DNA of 64,000 nt, taken from assembly GCA_038025085.1 (NCBI GenBank), contig CM076144.1:19537501-19601500 (forward strand). The letters are read 5' to 3'. This stretch comes from Tetragonia tetragonoides (Eukaryota; Streptophyta; Magnoliopsida; Caryophyllales; Aizoaceae). The notes under the pieces are model-generated. The model saw nothing but the letters and a program-made list of their open reading frames with translations. It ran no database searches and had not been told where the DNA came from. This document shows, piece by piece, positions 46,208 through 57,607 of this stretch. The number at the start of each line of letters is the position of its first letter. Position 1 is the first letter of the stretch. The translations under genes were made by a program, and so were the position numbers.

Positions 46208-47486
46208 ATATTGTGAGGTTCATTTCATTCCTTCTTGCCACGATTATCGATCTCTTACTATTTGGAGAGATATTTATTGTTAGTTTTTGATTTATGAAGT
46301 TCGATAGAGTGTATTCTGCTTTGAGTGTTCGCTTCCCCTCTTCATGGTGTCAATTTATCTCTAATTAGTTTGGAATTGAAAGTGGAACATGACCGTCCAT
46401 CCTTTTGGATCTACATTGATGGTTTTCAGCTTCAAGTATGCATTAATCACTCGGTTGGTCGGTTTAGTTTAACAGCTTGTGACGATAATTCAATCTAAAA
46501 GTCAGTCCGTTCGTACGGTACTTTAGATCTTACTATTTAAAAAGCAGATATAATGTCAAATTTGTGTAGTCATCAAGGATATGATATGATTTTCCGTAGA
46601 GAGGCTGTAAAATAGAATCAAGGATATCAAGGAAATCTTTCGGGGAATTATCTAGCCTCAAGTGTTTGATAGTCTTTCCATTAGTAATTAGTATGTTTTT
46701 GATATTTTAGATCAGTTTATTAGCATGTTTCCACTAGTGGTTTTCTAACATGGTTTGTAGATGTCAAATGAGTAATGAATTATTTTTAGGATATGTAATG
46801 ATATATGTCTTCTTAAAGTATGTTCTTATTCTACGTGACTGATTAATTTTTACTAAAATTTAAATAACATGTACCAAGTAGTTTTATTACACATTTTTAC
46901 TACTACTTGGAAGCTTTATTATTATTATTATTATTATTATTATAAAAGACGACCTTATCCATCTCTTAAAAATACATAAATCATTAGGCTAAAGAAAAAT
47001 TATCGAAAAGCACCTATTAAAACCAAAAAATTTACAATAAGCAACATTTAAATTTAAATGTGTTCTTTCAAATAAGTAAAATAATCTGAAGTTTCGCTTG
47101 TCCTCCAATAATAATCCCAAGTACCGAAATTCCTAAAAATAATCCCAACTATTCACTTTTTTTTCCCCACGGAGTTAACATCATTACTCCCCCGCTAACT
47201 GTCATGATGTGGCAAAGTAAATGTGTAATTGGGAAGAATTTATGGTTTGAGAGTTAAGACCATAATTTTGTGGATTAAGAAGTAATTGATTGGCCATTTT
47301 TCTCCTTTTGTTTTCTTTATTTTTCTTTCGTTTCTCTATGATTCACCCATCACCATTCATCCCATATTCCCATAATTTTCTCGCTCAACTAGCGTCTCAA
47401 CCACTGTTCAGCACCACCACCATTTCTCTTTCATCACTTCACACTTTATTTCTCATTTTCATGGTTGAATGGCCATTGACATATAA
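46208..47486. other. AT-rich intergenic with (TTA)n tract
   Basis: No coding region or element end is recognised. A TTA/ATT microsatellite of about nine repeats lies at 46917-46943. A T-run at about 47489-47501 marks the poly(A) end of the next LINE on the minus strand. Confidence 0.5.
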
Positions 47487-47685
47487 TTTTTTTTTTTTGG
47501 GTCAAAATAAACTTTTTTTATTTAATAACCAAAACATGACATTACAACTGGAGGTGAGACTCTCCCATCCAGCACCTAAATACATCAATTTTGAGCAGGA
47601 TGTAAAAACTATCAGTAAAAATTAATTTGGCACCTTCTAGGAAGGGTACAAATTGTTTCCTCATCACTTAGTAGCATCAAGCATA

Positions 47686-50600
47686 TTACATTCTGGGATA
47701 ACTATTGAGACTTAACAGCAATTTCTGCCACTTTGGATTCTTGGATCCTCTGATGTGCAGTTCTCTGACTATGCAATGAATAATCACCTCAGCAGATGGT
47801 GTTTCTTGTGCAAAACGCAGTTTATTCCTAGCAGTCCATATGTAGTAGACAGATGCAGCAAACAAAAAAGTAAGAATACAAGACTTTGGCTTGTTGTTCT
47901 TGATAGTGTTCTGCATCCATTTAACCTTATCTACCCAGCTAAGGGGTTGTCTTTGTATGCCAAGCCAGTGAAGCAAAGCCTTCTAGATACTGTTGGAAAA
48001 AGAACAATTAAAGAACAAGTCCTCCATTGTTTCATCATCACCTGAAACTGCACGGGGAGCACATGATGGGAATCTGCATGCCCCAGCTTACACATCTGGA
48101 AGTTGTGTTCAACCTGCCATGTAAAGCAATCCAAAGTATAAATCTTTGTCTTGGGATTAATTCAGGGATAAGAATCAATCGTTTCGAAGGAACAGGAGGA
48201 GTAGTAGGCTTCAGGAAATTATATGCTCTCCGTATACTGAATTTCCCCTGTGCAGCAAATTCAGATAGTTGCTTTTGAATTTCATGCCCAACCCCAAGAT
48301 CCTCTCTGCAACCAATTATATTCCTGAGCAACCAGCTTGCTTGTGTAGGCAACTCAGCATAGAGGATTGAATTACTCTTCAGATAGTAGGTGTGAACCTA
48401 CTGACCCCATAACTTGTCTTTCTTCTGAATAATAGCCCAGAGCAATTTACAAAGGGCGGCTTTGTTCCAGAATTCAAAATTAATTATATGTAAACCACCA
48501 TCCTTGAGAGTAGCACAGAGTATATCCCATGTTATGAGGGATCTTTTAGAAGTAGAAGCCTGCCCAGCCCATAGGAAGGATCTACAAGCTGCAGCCACTA
48601 GCTTAAGAACTATCTTAGGTAACAAAAAAATTTGGACCAGTAAGTTTGTACCCCAAACAAAACACTTTTAATCAGCTGTAGTCTACCACCATAGGATAAA
48701 AACAGGGATGTCCAGCAATTGATCTTAGCAACAATTTTGTCTACCAAGGGCTTGCATTGCATAATTGTAAGTTTCTTGGAGGATAGAGGAACTCCCAAAT
48801 ATTTGAAGGAAAGTGAGCCCTTAGAGAACCCAATACTGGTTGCAATCTCTTCCCTCTCAGCAGTAGACACACAAGCAACATATATTGAGCTTTTATCAGT
48901 GTTAGCAGTTAGCCCAGAAACATGTGAGAAGTGGCTAAAAGCTTGATAGAGCAGCTGCACAGAGATAAGATCCCCTCTACAAAATAATAGTAGATCATCT
49001 GCAAAACAGACATGAGTGATCCCCAGTTTCCCACATCTTGGGTGATAGTTGAAATCTGGGTTTTTCCTAAGATGTTTTAAAGATCTATTAAGATACTCCA
49101 TAGTTAGCACAAAGAGGAGAGGGGACATGGGTTCACCCTGTCTGAGACCCTTTCTAGCTGTAAAAACCGGGGTGAGCCCACCATTCAGTAGCAAAGAGTA
49201 ACTGACAGTTGTCACACAACTCATAATCCAATTAACAAAATTTGAATGGCAGTCCAAATTCAAGTAGGAGCATCTAAAGAAAATTCCATTCAAGTGAATC
49301 ATAAGCTTTCTTAAGATCCACATTTAGCATGCACCTAGGAGAAATTACGTTCCTAGTGTAGCCTTTTTACAAGCTCATGGCTTAAAATCACATTGTCAAG
49401 AATATGCCTACCCTCAATGAAGGAAGATTGAGCTTGACCCACCAAAATATCAACCACCTTTTTCAAGCTGTTGGTGAGTACTTTTGCAATAATTTTGTAA
49501 ATGGTGGTACAGCCGGCTATGGGCCTAAAATCCTTAGCATATGTGGGTTTAGAGATTTTAGGGACCAAAGTCACAGTAGCACAATTCACAGCTTTAAGTA
49601 ATTTGCCATTTATAAAGAATTGCTTTATAGTAGCACACATATCACTACCAATCACATCCCAGTATGCTTTGAAAAATTCAGATGGGAAACCATCTTTACC
49701 TGGAGCTTTGTCTGCTGGGATTCTATAGAGGGCCTGCTTGATCTCACTGTCCCTAATCTCTGTAATCAATTGCTACTGATGCTCAAGTGTAAATGTAGGG
49801 CCATCTCGAGCAATATCAATGTTTATAGTAGGCATTTCCTCAGCTGAAGTACCCATGAGATTTACAAAGAACTGTGTGAACTCTTGCTGAATACCCTTAG
49901 GAGAAGTAATTTTGTTGTTTAGATCATCATAAATGGAAACAACTCTGTTCACAGCCCTCCTAGCTTTCAGCTGTGCATGGAAGAACTTTGAGTTCTGGTC
50001 TCCCTCTCTAATCCAGGTGGCTCTGGATTTTTGTCTAAGGATTCTCTCATTCAGTGTAGACCATTTGTCCACAGTATGGCAACAATCTTTTTCAAGCTCA
50101 ATGAGGTGTGTGTTAAGAAGATCCTGCTTCAAAGCAGTTTTTGCAGAATCAAGAACCTGTTGAGAAGTGAGTAATTTGCTCTCAACACCATTCATATCTT
50201 TTTTGCAGATGACTAGCTAATTTGGCAATTTTCCTCAGTTTTTGCCAGATTTGGAACATATGCACACCTTCAATATTTTCCCCCCAAACCTGAGAGACAA
50301 TGTCATTGAAATTCTTTGGTGGTTGCAGAACATTGAGAAGCCTGAAGGGTTTAGGAAGGTTAATCACTGGTGTATCAGTTGTGATTAAGATAGGGGTGTG
50401 ATCAGAGATGTGAGGATTCAAGTAATCAGCTTCTAAATGCCCATAATTCATCATCCATTGACTATTTCCAAGAGCCCAGTCAATGTGAGGGTAGACCCTG
50501 TCATCCTTCTTCTGCTTGTTACTCCAAGAATATTGCCACCCTTTACATTTCAGCTGCTGTAACCCATTATGATCAATAAAATTCTGAAAATCTTTAGTTT

Positions 50601-51074
50601 CAGATTTGTGAACAGGAGCTCCATTCAGTCTATCATTTACAGAGAGTAGAAAATTAAAATCCCCAACAAGGAGCCAAGGGTAATTATTATCTCCCACCCC
50701 TTGTAGTTGTTGCCAAAGTTCCTGTCTCTCAGCAATAGAATTCAAGCCATAGACAAATGAGATTTTAGTCTTGAAGTCAGTCTAAAGGTCCGTTATCATA
50801 CAATGAATAAACTGCCCATGGGTCTTAAGAACCCGCAAATCCAAATATCCAACTTTCCACAAAACCCATATTCTTCCATTATAAGCAAGAGGATAATTAA
50901 AGACAGATTTCCAACCATTAGCATTTTCTGACTAATTTTTTTTGCATTTTTCTCTTTAACTCTAGTTTCAAGGCAACTAAAGAGACACACTTTATTCTTA
51001 AGCAAAAAAGATTTCAATTCTTTTTGCTTGTAGGGCTTATTAAGCCCTCTGATGTTCCAACTGACAATTATCAT
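47686..51074 (-). pseudogene. LINE ORF2: endonuclease, reverse transcriptase, zf-RVT
   Basis: Starts MIIVSWNIRGLNKPYKQKEL (APE endonuclease motif 1, 51074), then CLETRVKEK and WLLVGDFNFLLSVNDRLNGA near 50675, HISDHTPILI near 50420, the RT entrance ADKAPGKDGFPSEFFKAYWD (about 49710), RPIAGCTTIYKIIAKVL, GLRQGEPMSPLLFVLTMEYL near 49140 and the intact catalytic FADDLLLF near 49000, then zf-RVT-type sequence (48350-48040) and a C-terminal TFLFAASVYYIWTARNK (about 47880). At least one in-frame stop (near 49770) and several frameshifts (about 50760, 50190, 49340, 48620, 48000) break it. Confidence 0.88.
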
Positions 51075-51134
51075 GTGGGGTAAGGATTTGAAATCTGAGG
51101 GTAACTACCATTCTCTTGTAGTTCCCTGACATTA

Positions 51135-52524
51135 TCAGGGTAGGTCTCTATAACACTTCAAAAGCATTAGGTTCAACCGTTCAGCCATGGTTTCAATTCC
51201 ATCCTCTTTTTGTTGCATGCTACTGGAGCTGCCATGATAAATCACAACCTGTTTACCTTTGTCCATAATCTGTGCAGCAGGTTGAACAACAGGTTGAATG
51301 ATCTCAGGTGGCTGAGTAGTTGATATTGGCTGCCAAACTTGCTTATTGCTCCTATGAGTCTTCCTTCTCCTGCCTGTATTCCCCACATTCTGCTGAATAT
51401 GTCCATTTTCTAAGCTGTTAACACCTTGAGTGTGACATTCTCCAGCTAGGTGGCCAAACTTTATGCAATCAGTGCAAAATTTAGGTTTCCAATCATATTC
51501 AATCCATTGAGCAAAAATACTTCCATCGGGTTTCTCCACTGGCATGGAAGTAGGCAAAGGCCTAGAGACATCCACTTCAATAAGGATTCTTGCATAAGCT
51601 ATCCTCTCAAGGATTGCAGCCAGGGCATCAGTGTGCAAAGGCTTCCCCACAAACCAGTAACCCTGCTGAGATTATCAGGCTCCCAGCAATGCACAAGTAG
51701 GCCAGGGAATTTGACCCAGAGAGGAATAATACGCAGCAATTCTTTATCAAATTTAAAATCAGGTACCCAAATTTTCAACCTAATCAAGTGATTATTGAAA
51801 TAATATGGTCCAAATTTTAAAATAGTATCTCTATCAGCAATGGATTTAAATTTAAACATTTAATACCCATCAGGATGAAGATGCACATGAGGTTGAGAAA
51901 CAAAATGCCAAACACCTTGCACAAATTGTGACATATCCTTAAAAAAGGGGGAATCACCAAGGACATACCCAATAAGTGCAGAGCTCCAGGCATCCTCTTG
52001 CTCCTTGAGGGTTACAGGATTGAGTTTCACCACTATTGAGTCACCTTTCATCACCGCTGGGACAAATGAGAGAGAGAAACCAGTTGTCCCCGTTCGATTA
52101 TCACGATGAGGGTTTCCATTTACTGTTGTTTCCACCGCCATTGCACCACCTTCAGGGGTGGCTGAGCTGAGTTGTCCGAGAAAATCAGCTTTCGAGCCGC
52201 ACTCGCCGGAATCGGCTCATCCACCTCCGACGGGTCGTTAGAGACGTGGACGTCCTCCATGTTACCCATTTCACCAGAGAGCCAGCTACCAAACAACAGA
52301 GGTTGTTTAGGTCGTTCAATACCAAATTCAGGGGTCACCATCATCGTACCGCCTGGTGGTTGTGTTCCCGACTGCGAAGTATCACCAGAGAGCCAGCTAC
52401 CAAACAACAGAGGTTGTTTAGGTTGTTCAATACCAGATTCAGGGGTCACCATCATCGTACCGCCTGGTGGTTGTGTTCCCGACTGCGAAGTATCTTTTGT
52501 TGGTTTATTACCGAACTTTTTCAT
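51135..52524 (-). pseudogene. LINE ORF1: DUF4283 and CCHC zinc knuckle
   Basis: Starts near ATG 52524 (MKKFGNKPTKDTSQ). An N-terminal repeat-bearing region is followed by a DUF4283-like RNA-binding part (QFVQGVWHFVSQPHVHLHPD and FKFKSIADRDTILKFGPYYF) and the knuckle CTDCIKFGHLAGEC near 51480, followed by a basic RRRKTHRSNKQ stretch. A TAA at 51862-51860 and frameshifts near 52130 and 51640 interrupt it. ORF1 proteins coat the LINE RNA and act as chaperones. Confidence 0.82.
52271..52492 (-). repeat. In-frame 111-bp tandem duplication in LINE ORF1
   Basis: Units 52271-52381 and 52382-52492 are almost identical. 111 bp is 37 codons, so the protein carries the segment DTSQSGTQPPGGTMMVTPE...SWLSG twice with only two or three changes. 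Confidence 0.88.
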
Positions 52525-52600
52525 CTTCCGGCGACCTACGCGACATCAGAGCTCAGTTGGTGCACATTAGTCAAACCCACTAAAACGTGCGCCTTGAGAG

Positions 52601-53030
52601 AGAAACTCTTAACGTGCACACACATATATACTTGCAATGTAAAACATTTTAATGCAAACCCGAAAAAAACAAACCCACAAAAAATCTACCTAACCCCAAA
52701 GAAAAGAAAAAAAAAAACCCACCTATGAATATCATTTGTTCTCCTGACTTTCTTAACATGTCCATGATGAGAATTAACGGAATCAGCAAATTCGGAGATT
52801 AGTATGAAAAGTCCAATTCACGGGCTATTTTCTCACTTCCAATTAGGGTACCCAATTCTACATGTCACCAGATATTTTTGCTGGCGACGAAGGGCAGTTA
52901 CCGACGAATGTGTGGGGTGGGGTGGCGTGGGCTTACTCCATTGATGTCTGCAAGCATTGCTGAGTGGTGGAATTTGGAGGTTGTGAACTTGAAATTTCTA
53001 GAAAAGAAAAGGAAATGATTTAGTACGAAG
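52601..53030. other. Intergenic, no gene seen
   Basis: A-rich at 52660-52720, then mixed sequence. No frame, element end or RNA gene is recognised. Confidence 0.45.
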
Positions 53031-53045
53031 TTTTTTTTTTTTTTT

Positions 53046-53693
53046 GGGCAATTCCAATTGGTAGGCCTCAGTTTTTGGCTTTTTCCAATTGGTAGATATT
53101 CTTAACTGCGAAATCCACCTGGTAGGCCTGTACTTTTGACACCGTCCTGTACGTGACCTCTTTTTAATTTTCCGTCAGCTTGCCCGTTAATTTAAGCGTT
53201 TGACCATATTTCTTCGTTGACTGTTGTTTATGTGTAATGTTTTGACCAAAACACCCTTCTTTTACTCCCTTTTTCCTCTAAAATAAAAACTCAACTTTCC
53301 CTCCCATTTTATTTTACTCCATTTTCCCTCTTTTTTCGCCTTTATATTTCGTCTTTCTTCTTCGTTTCCCCAACCCAGAATTAAAACTAGAATCTGTGAC
53401 TATTCTCTCTTCTAAAACCCAATGATGATGGGTTGGTGGAAGATCAGTTATGGCTGACTTCATTACAATAGCCTTTTACAAGCGAATAATATGGCATGGG
53501 TGTGGTTGTTCCTTTTTAAATGGGGGCATTAACGACATTTTCAACATTTAACGGGCAAGCTGGCGGGAATTTAAAAAAGAGGTCACGGGGTAGACGACGT
53601 CAAAAGTACAGTCCTACCAGCTGAATTTCGCAGTTAAAAATGTCTACCAATTTGAAAAGCCACAAACTGAGGCCTGCCAATTGAAATTTCCCC
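53046..53693. mobile_element. Mutator-like MITE with long inverted repeats in poly(T)
   Basis: Terminal inverted repeats of about 145 bp: GGGCAATTCCAATTGGTAGG on the left and (reverse complement) GGGGAAATTTCAATTGGCAG on the right, with matching blocks such as AGGCCTCAG, AAAGAGGTCACG and TTAACGGGCAAGCTGGCGGG further in. Both sides are runs of T (T15 before, T9 after), consistent with a 9-bp Mutator-type duplication in a T tract. The ~350-bp centre has no ORF. Confidence 0.75.
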
Positions 53694-53702
53694 TTTTTTT
53701 TT

Positions 53703-54748
53703 GGTTATAATCAAAGTAGGGAGATGATTTAGGAGAAGGGGTTCAAATTAATAAACGTCATATGACACGAGCATTAATTTCCCGACAAGGCATGACAGGG
53801 CACGACGAAAATTTTAATATTATTTGAAAAAAACATGGACACGATACGAGCACGAAACGACACAAGCACGATCACGGATACGATCTACGCCTACCTTTTA
53901 AAAGAGCAGGCACAACACAAAGCACAACAAATATAAACACGCCACGGCACGCCACGGCACGCCACTGTTACAAAGCATGAAGGCACGAGCACGGAGTGTC
54001 TACACGAAACCATCTTTTAACTCTCTTCTCCGTTGCCCACTTGTCAGCCCCACTCGTTCGCCTCCTCCGCTCAATGAAAAGCATCCAGTTCCATGCCAGA
54101 AATAGATGCTGTTGCCGGAAATTAGTCCATCTGACCATCAGTTTAAGGTCAGATTAGCAACATCGAATTCGCTTTAATTGTTTTTTGATTTTTAATTGTG
54201 TTTTTTTTTTTGATTTTGTCTATAATTTCTTCCATGTTACTATGTATTGTGTTATTGCGCAAGTCAAATGGATTGTGTTCTTGATGATTTTGGTTGATCT
54301 GATAAAAAAGAATGAGCTTGGTAAATTGATGTGATCTTTATTGGGTATGTGTTTCTGTCTTGATAAATAACTAAATGGAACTCATATTTGGATACGCCTG
54401 GAGATTTTGTTTGTTATTCTATTTTTTTCGGTTTGGATATTTTGTTTAATCAATTTAGTGTTACATTCAACTCTTTGATTTGAGTGTATAATCTCTGTAA
54501 ATTACTGTTCTTTTTTTTTTTTTTCTCTTTTTAGGGGGGAGTAAATCAATGTTTAGTTTCTTTTGATTTGCCTTATTTGAGTATTTTCCTTCTCTTTACA
54601 ATTGATCAGCCTATATATGGTATAATGTGATCTGATGAATGGTATGTTTAGTAAAAGCAGTTCACTTGTGGGGAATTTCAGAGTTTGTTTTGCTTTAGAT
54701 ATTACTATCTTTGAATTTGATCCTGATTTTATGTTTAGGTTACTTGAA
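53703..54748. other. Intergenic, simple CACGA-rich and AT-rich parts
   Basis: 53770-53980 is rich in ACACGA/GGCACG words (with a GCCACGGCAC triplet repeat near 53945), possibly a decayed repeat. The rest is AT-rich with a T14 tract near 54511. No gene recognised. Confidence 0.4.
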
Positions 54749-54823
54749 AGCCTGTTAGCTCAAATTGGTAGAGCAATGCGCAATCGCAAAAAAGTAGATA
54801 TGGGTTCGAATCCCATATAGGCT
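54749..54823 (+). pseudogene. tRNA-like sequence 1
   Basis: AGCCTGTTAGCTCAAATTGG and GGTTCGAATCCC give clear A and B boxes, and the 3' end ATAGGCT pairs with the AGCCTGT start. The D-loop has one extra A and the anticodon arm (ATGCGCAATCGCAAAA) does not fold properly. Probably a tRNA-derived pseudogene or SINE-like head. It pairs as an inverted copy with 55469-55545. Confidence 0.55.
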
Positions 54824-54881
54824 TACCGTCAATATTTGGTTAGGTGTTTGATTGATCTGGTTTGTGTACACCAGTCTACCA

Positions 54882-55032
54882 CACACCTTGAGCTGCTAGT
54901 TGTAGCCCCAAATGGATAGTCTTTCGCTTCTGCACACCTTGAGCTGCTAGTTGTAGCCCCAAAAGGATAGTCTTCGCTTCTGCACACCTTGAGCTGCTAG
55001 TTGTAGCCCCAAAAGGATAGTCTTCGCTTCTG
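54882..55032. repeat. 50-bp tandem repeat, 3 units
   Basis: CACACCTTGAGCTGCTAGTT through to CGCTTCTG at 54882-54932, 54933-54982 and 54983-55032; units 2 and 3 are identical or almost so. It lies between tRNA-like sequences 1 and 2. Confidence 0.9.
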
Positions 55033-55215
55033 CAATAGGTGCCTCCCATGGGCTCGCAGTGTTCTGATAACACGCTGCTATCAATAGACATTACACTTTG
55101 TTTCTGATAACCGCTCTCAGGCCCATTCCTTCATTAATCTTAATCAAATATGGGGGGGGGGGGGAGTTCATATGCTGTCAGTATCTATCTTAAAGGACGA
55201 CTCGTCAATTATGAC

Positions 55216-55403
55216 CTTCCTGTAAATTCAAAGATGTTCAAAGCCTGCAGCACCAATTGAACTGTTGCTCCATGAGCTGCAGGGATCATGTATGTCATTC
55301 CATTTAGCAACATCATCCTCTCACTTTCATAGTGTCCTGTGCCCCAGGCTTCCACACTATTTATCCCACCAATCAATAGCCTGAACACCACAGCAACCCT
55401 TCC
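55216..55403 (-). CDS. Unidentified exon-like segment
   Basis: A minus-strand stretch bounded by ATATAG (acceptor) and AG/GTCATA (donor) is open over 188 nt, reading GRVAVVFRLLIGGINSVEAW, then GTGHYESERMMLLNG and IPAAHGATVQLVLQALNIF. Composition and absence of stops look like a real exon, perhaps of a membrane protein. I do not recognise the family. A weaker frame at 56385-56060 (MFTQVLLRRRRHLNQ) could be an upstream exon or chance. A G13 tract lies just beyond at 55152-55164. Confidence 0.4.
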
Positions 55404-55468
55404 CTATATCATGAAATCCCGCTTTGCACCAGAAAGCCAAGATTATGTATCTCACCAAATAAATTGTA

Positions 55469-55545
55469 AGCCTAAGCTATGTAGGAATCAAACCTATAAC
55501 CTTTGTGCAGTTGCACAAATGCTCTACCAATTGAGCTAATAGGCT
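55469..55545 (-). pseudogene. tRNA-like sequence 2
   Basis: On the minus strand AGCCTATTAGCTCAATTGG (A box), a hairpin TTGTGCAACTGCACAA in anticodon position, GGTTTGATTCC (B box) and a 3' end AGGCT. The T-arm/acceptor junction has about 3 extra bases and the apparent anticodon loop is 6 nt, so it is unlikely to be a functional tRNA. Confidence 0.5.
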
Positions 55546-56798
55546 AGTATATGAGAAAGCAATGCTCTACCAAATGGCATAAGTATCAACACAATAATTT
55601 GCATAATTGTAACGAAAGGCCCTTGCCATAATCTAAGGGTGCCAATTTGCGATCTTGAGATCAACAGTCACAAGTTTCAATATCCAACCCAACTCAATTG
55701 CTAGAATGTCAAAAACTACAATGGATGACTTCTTCAAGATTGTACTTTCACCAACTTACAATCACTTCTATTATAGGCCAACCCTTGACACTAAAGACTA
55801 AGAACTTAAGGGTTCGACTTGCCTAAATATTTGCAAAATCCAAAAGGAAACAGACTGATTGCTGCAATTCACCGTCTGTGTATTTGTCACGGTTTTCAAA
55901 AAATTCAAGTATAAGGTGAAAACTAACTGTTGGTTTTGACCTTGTAATTTTTAGAGATGTAATTTTTCCAGTTTTACATGTTGCAAATGAAACAAAATTC
56001 TGATTAACAAACAGAATTTGTTGATGGAAGGGGAGTAATAACAGGAATTGACAGGAATTTAGCAATTTATCACAAATATTGACCCCAGAACTAAAATCCA
56101 AACAGTTTGAATGCCAAAACATAAACTTGATGACCAGATCAATCGAATCAATTGCCCCCGCAACAAGGAGAAGAACGGAAGAAATTGACATGAGTTGCAT
56201 AAAATTGAATCCTTACTGCAAGAATTTGTGAGTTGTGACCCAGATCGTAAAAAGCAAAATGTTAAACCCAGAAAACATAGCCAGAAAAGTGTAAAGGATA
56301 TTTTGCTTTGACACCGAACGATGCCACTGCTAACCCAGACCTGATTAAGATGTCGTCGCCGACGGAGGAGAACTTGAGTAAACATAGTTTAGCTATTCCA
56401 ACTGTTTGTTTGGGTTCTCTTAGTTAGCTTTGCCACTTTCCTTCTGCATATCTCACTGTTTTGGTGCTACTCTGTATATCTCACTGTGAGTAGTAGGACT
56501 TGAGTAATTTCTAACTTATGTTGTTAATTGTAACAAATGGGTGCTAGCCGCGTTTCACTGCACCCAGGAATAAAGAGGCTGGTTCAAATCTTCAACTAGT
56601 TCTTGATCATTTCTGCAAATGTTTCAACTCTATGCCAATGTCTTAAGAACAGATTAACTGTTACTGGTTGAACTCAAATGAATCGGGCTGTAATGTATAT
56701 CTTGTGAATTGTGATGTTGGTTGTGGTCTGTTTGGACATGATTTTAGTGCTCTTTTCTGTTTTGTCCTTTGGTTGGCGGATTTTATTCTTTGCTTGCA
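55546..56798. other. Intergenic, uncertain minus-strand frames
   Basis: Minus-strand frames at 56385-56059 and 56200-55823 are Leu/Phe-rich and match nothing I know. They could be part of the gene whose exon is at 55216-55403. No transposon ends seen. Confidence 0.35.
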
Positions 56799-56870
56799 AG
56801 CCTATTAGCTCAATTGGTAGAGCAATGTGCCATTGCACATGAGAAGTGGGTTCGAATCCCATATAGGCTA
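56799..56870 (+). tRNA. tRNA-like sequence 3, best preserved
   Basis: A complete cloverleaf-like layout: acceptor AGCCTAT pairs perfectly with ATAGGCT, the D arm is GCTC-AATTGGTA-GAGC, the T arm GTGGG-TTCGAAT-CCCAT, and there is a 5-nt variable loop. The anticodon stem ATGTG/CACAT encloses only 6 nt (CCATTG), one short of a normal loop and without U33 in place. I therefore cannot assign an anticodon. It may be a tRNA pseudogene or a tRNA-derived repeat head with active A/B boxes. Confidence 0.45.
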
Positions 56871-56879
56871 TATGACCCA

Positions 56880-57230
56880 AACAAGAAAAACATTGTTTCA
56901 GTTTATGGAAGAAGACACCATGAGCACTATGCAACTTTCCTTATGCTGGTATCTAGCAATGTCCAAAATCCAATTTTCCAGATTGATGTCCGAAATGGCA
57001 AATACATTCATACCCAACCTTCCACATCTGTAGTATCTCGCCATTATGTCACAGCTCACAGAACCTGAACAGGTGGTCTGCACTCTCCTCGGCCTTGCCA
57101 CAAAACACACACAAATACACAATGGGTCTTTTAACACTGGACCTATTTTCCATTTTCTTATATTGTCTTTAACAGCAATTGCATTGGAACAATTTCCAGA
57201 ACAGAATCCCACATTGCTCTTCCACTTTAG
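56880..57230 (-). mobile_element. LINE fragment (zf-RVT region)
   Basis: The minus-strand reading contains CVFCGKAEESADHLF (near 57090), the zinc-binding signature downstream of plant LINE reverse transcriptases, preceded by WKLFQCN-like and followed by KMWKVGYECICHFG-like sequence. Frames are broken. It fills most of the space between tRNA-like sequences 3 and 4. Confidence 0.55.
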
Positions 57231-57607
57231 CTAACAGGCTTCTAGAAGACGATCATTATCTTACATGCATGTACTGAAATCCCAATGCCCATAGCGTGAG
57301 AAGTCTAATCCAATTTAGGTAGTAAAAAGTCCCAAGTAAGAAATGGAAAGCAAGCAACATCATACAATCTGTTGTGCTCTCCCCGGTACATTACAGCTAC
57401 ACCGGTGCCCAAATCAGTCTATAGTAGTTATTAGCTGAACAACCCAAATACCCAACAGCTAGTGCATCAGCAGGATTTAAACCGTCATTAAGTCGATATA
57501 TGAGATCATAGAACAATCTACAATTAAGTCCTTATTTGATTTCCTATCTGAGAAGTCCATTGCAATCATACAATCAACACATCAATGCTTAAAATTGCAA
57601 TTTCTTT

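Larger units (their letters stand above)
47487..52600 (-). mobile_element. Nearly full-length L1-type LINE, broken
   Basis: Minus-strand element of about 5.1 kb: poly(A) tail (T13 on the plus strand at 47488-47501), ORF2 51074-47686, ORF1 52524-51135 and a short 5' leader to about 52600. The order ORF1 with zinc knuckle, endonuclease, RT and zf-RVT is that of plant L1 elements; unlike the LINE at 4764 it has no RNase H tail. I could not identify a convincing target duplication, so the outer borders are approximate. Confidence 0.85.

Noticed and set aside
54005..54120. Possible short upstream exon (GC-rich coding-like stretch)
   Set aside because: Frames are interrupted and no splice-compatible partner was found.
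56520..56590. Possible fifth tRNA-like sequence (GCTAGCCGCGTTTCACTGC, GGTTCAAATC)
   Set aside because: Only the B-box-like part is convincing; no acceptor pairing and no A box at the right distance.
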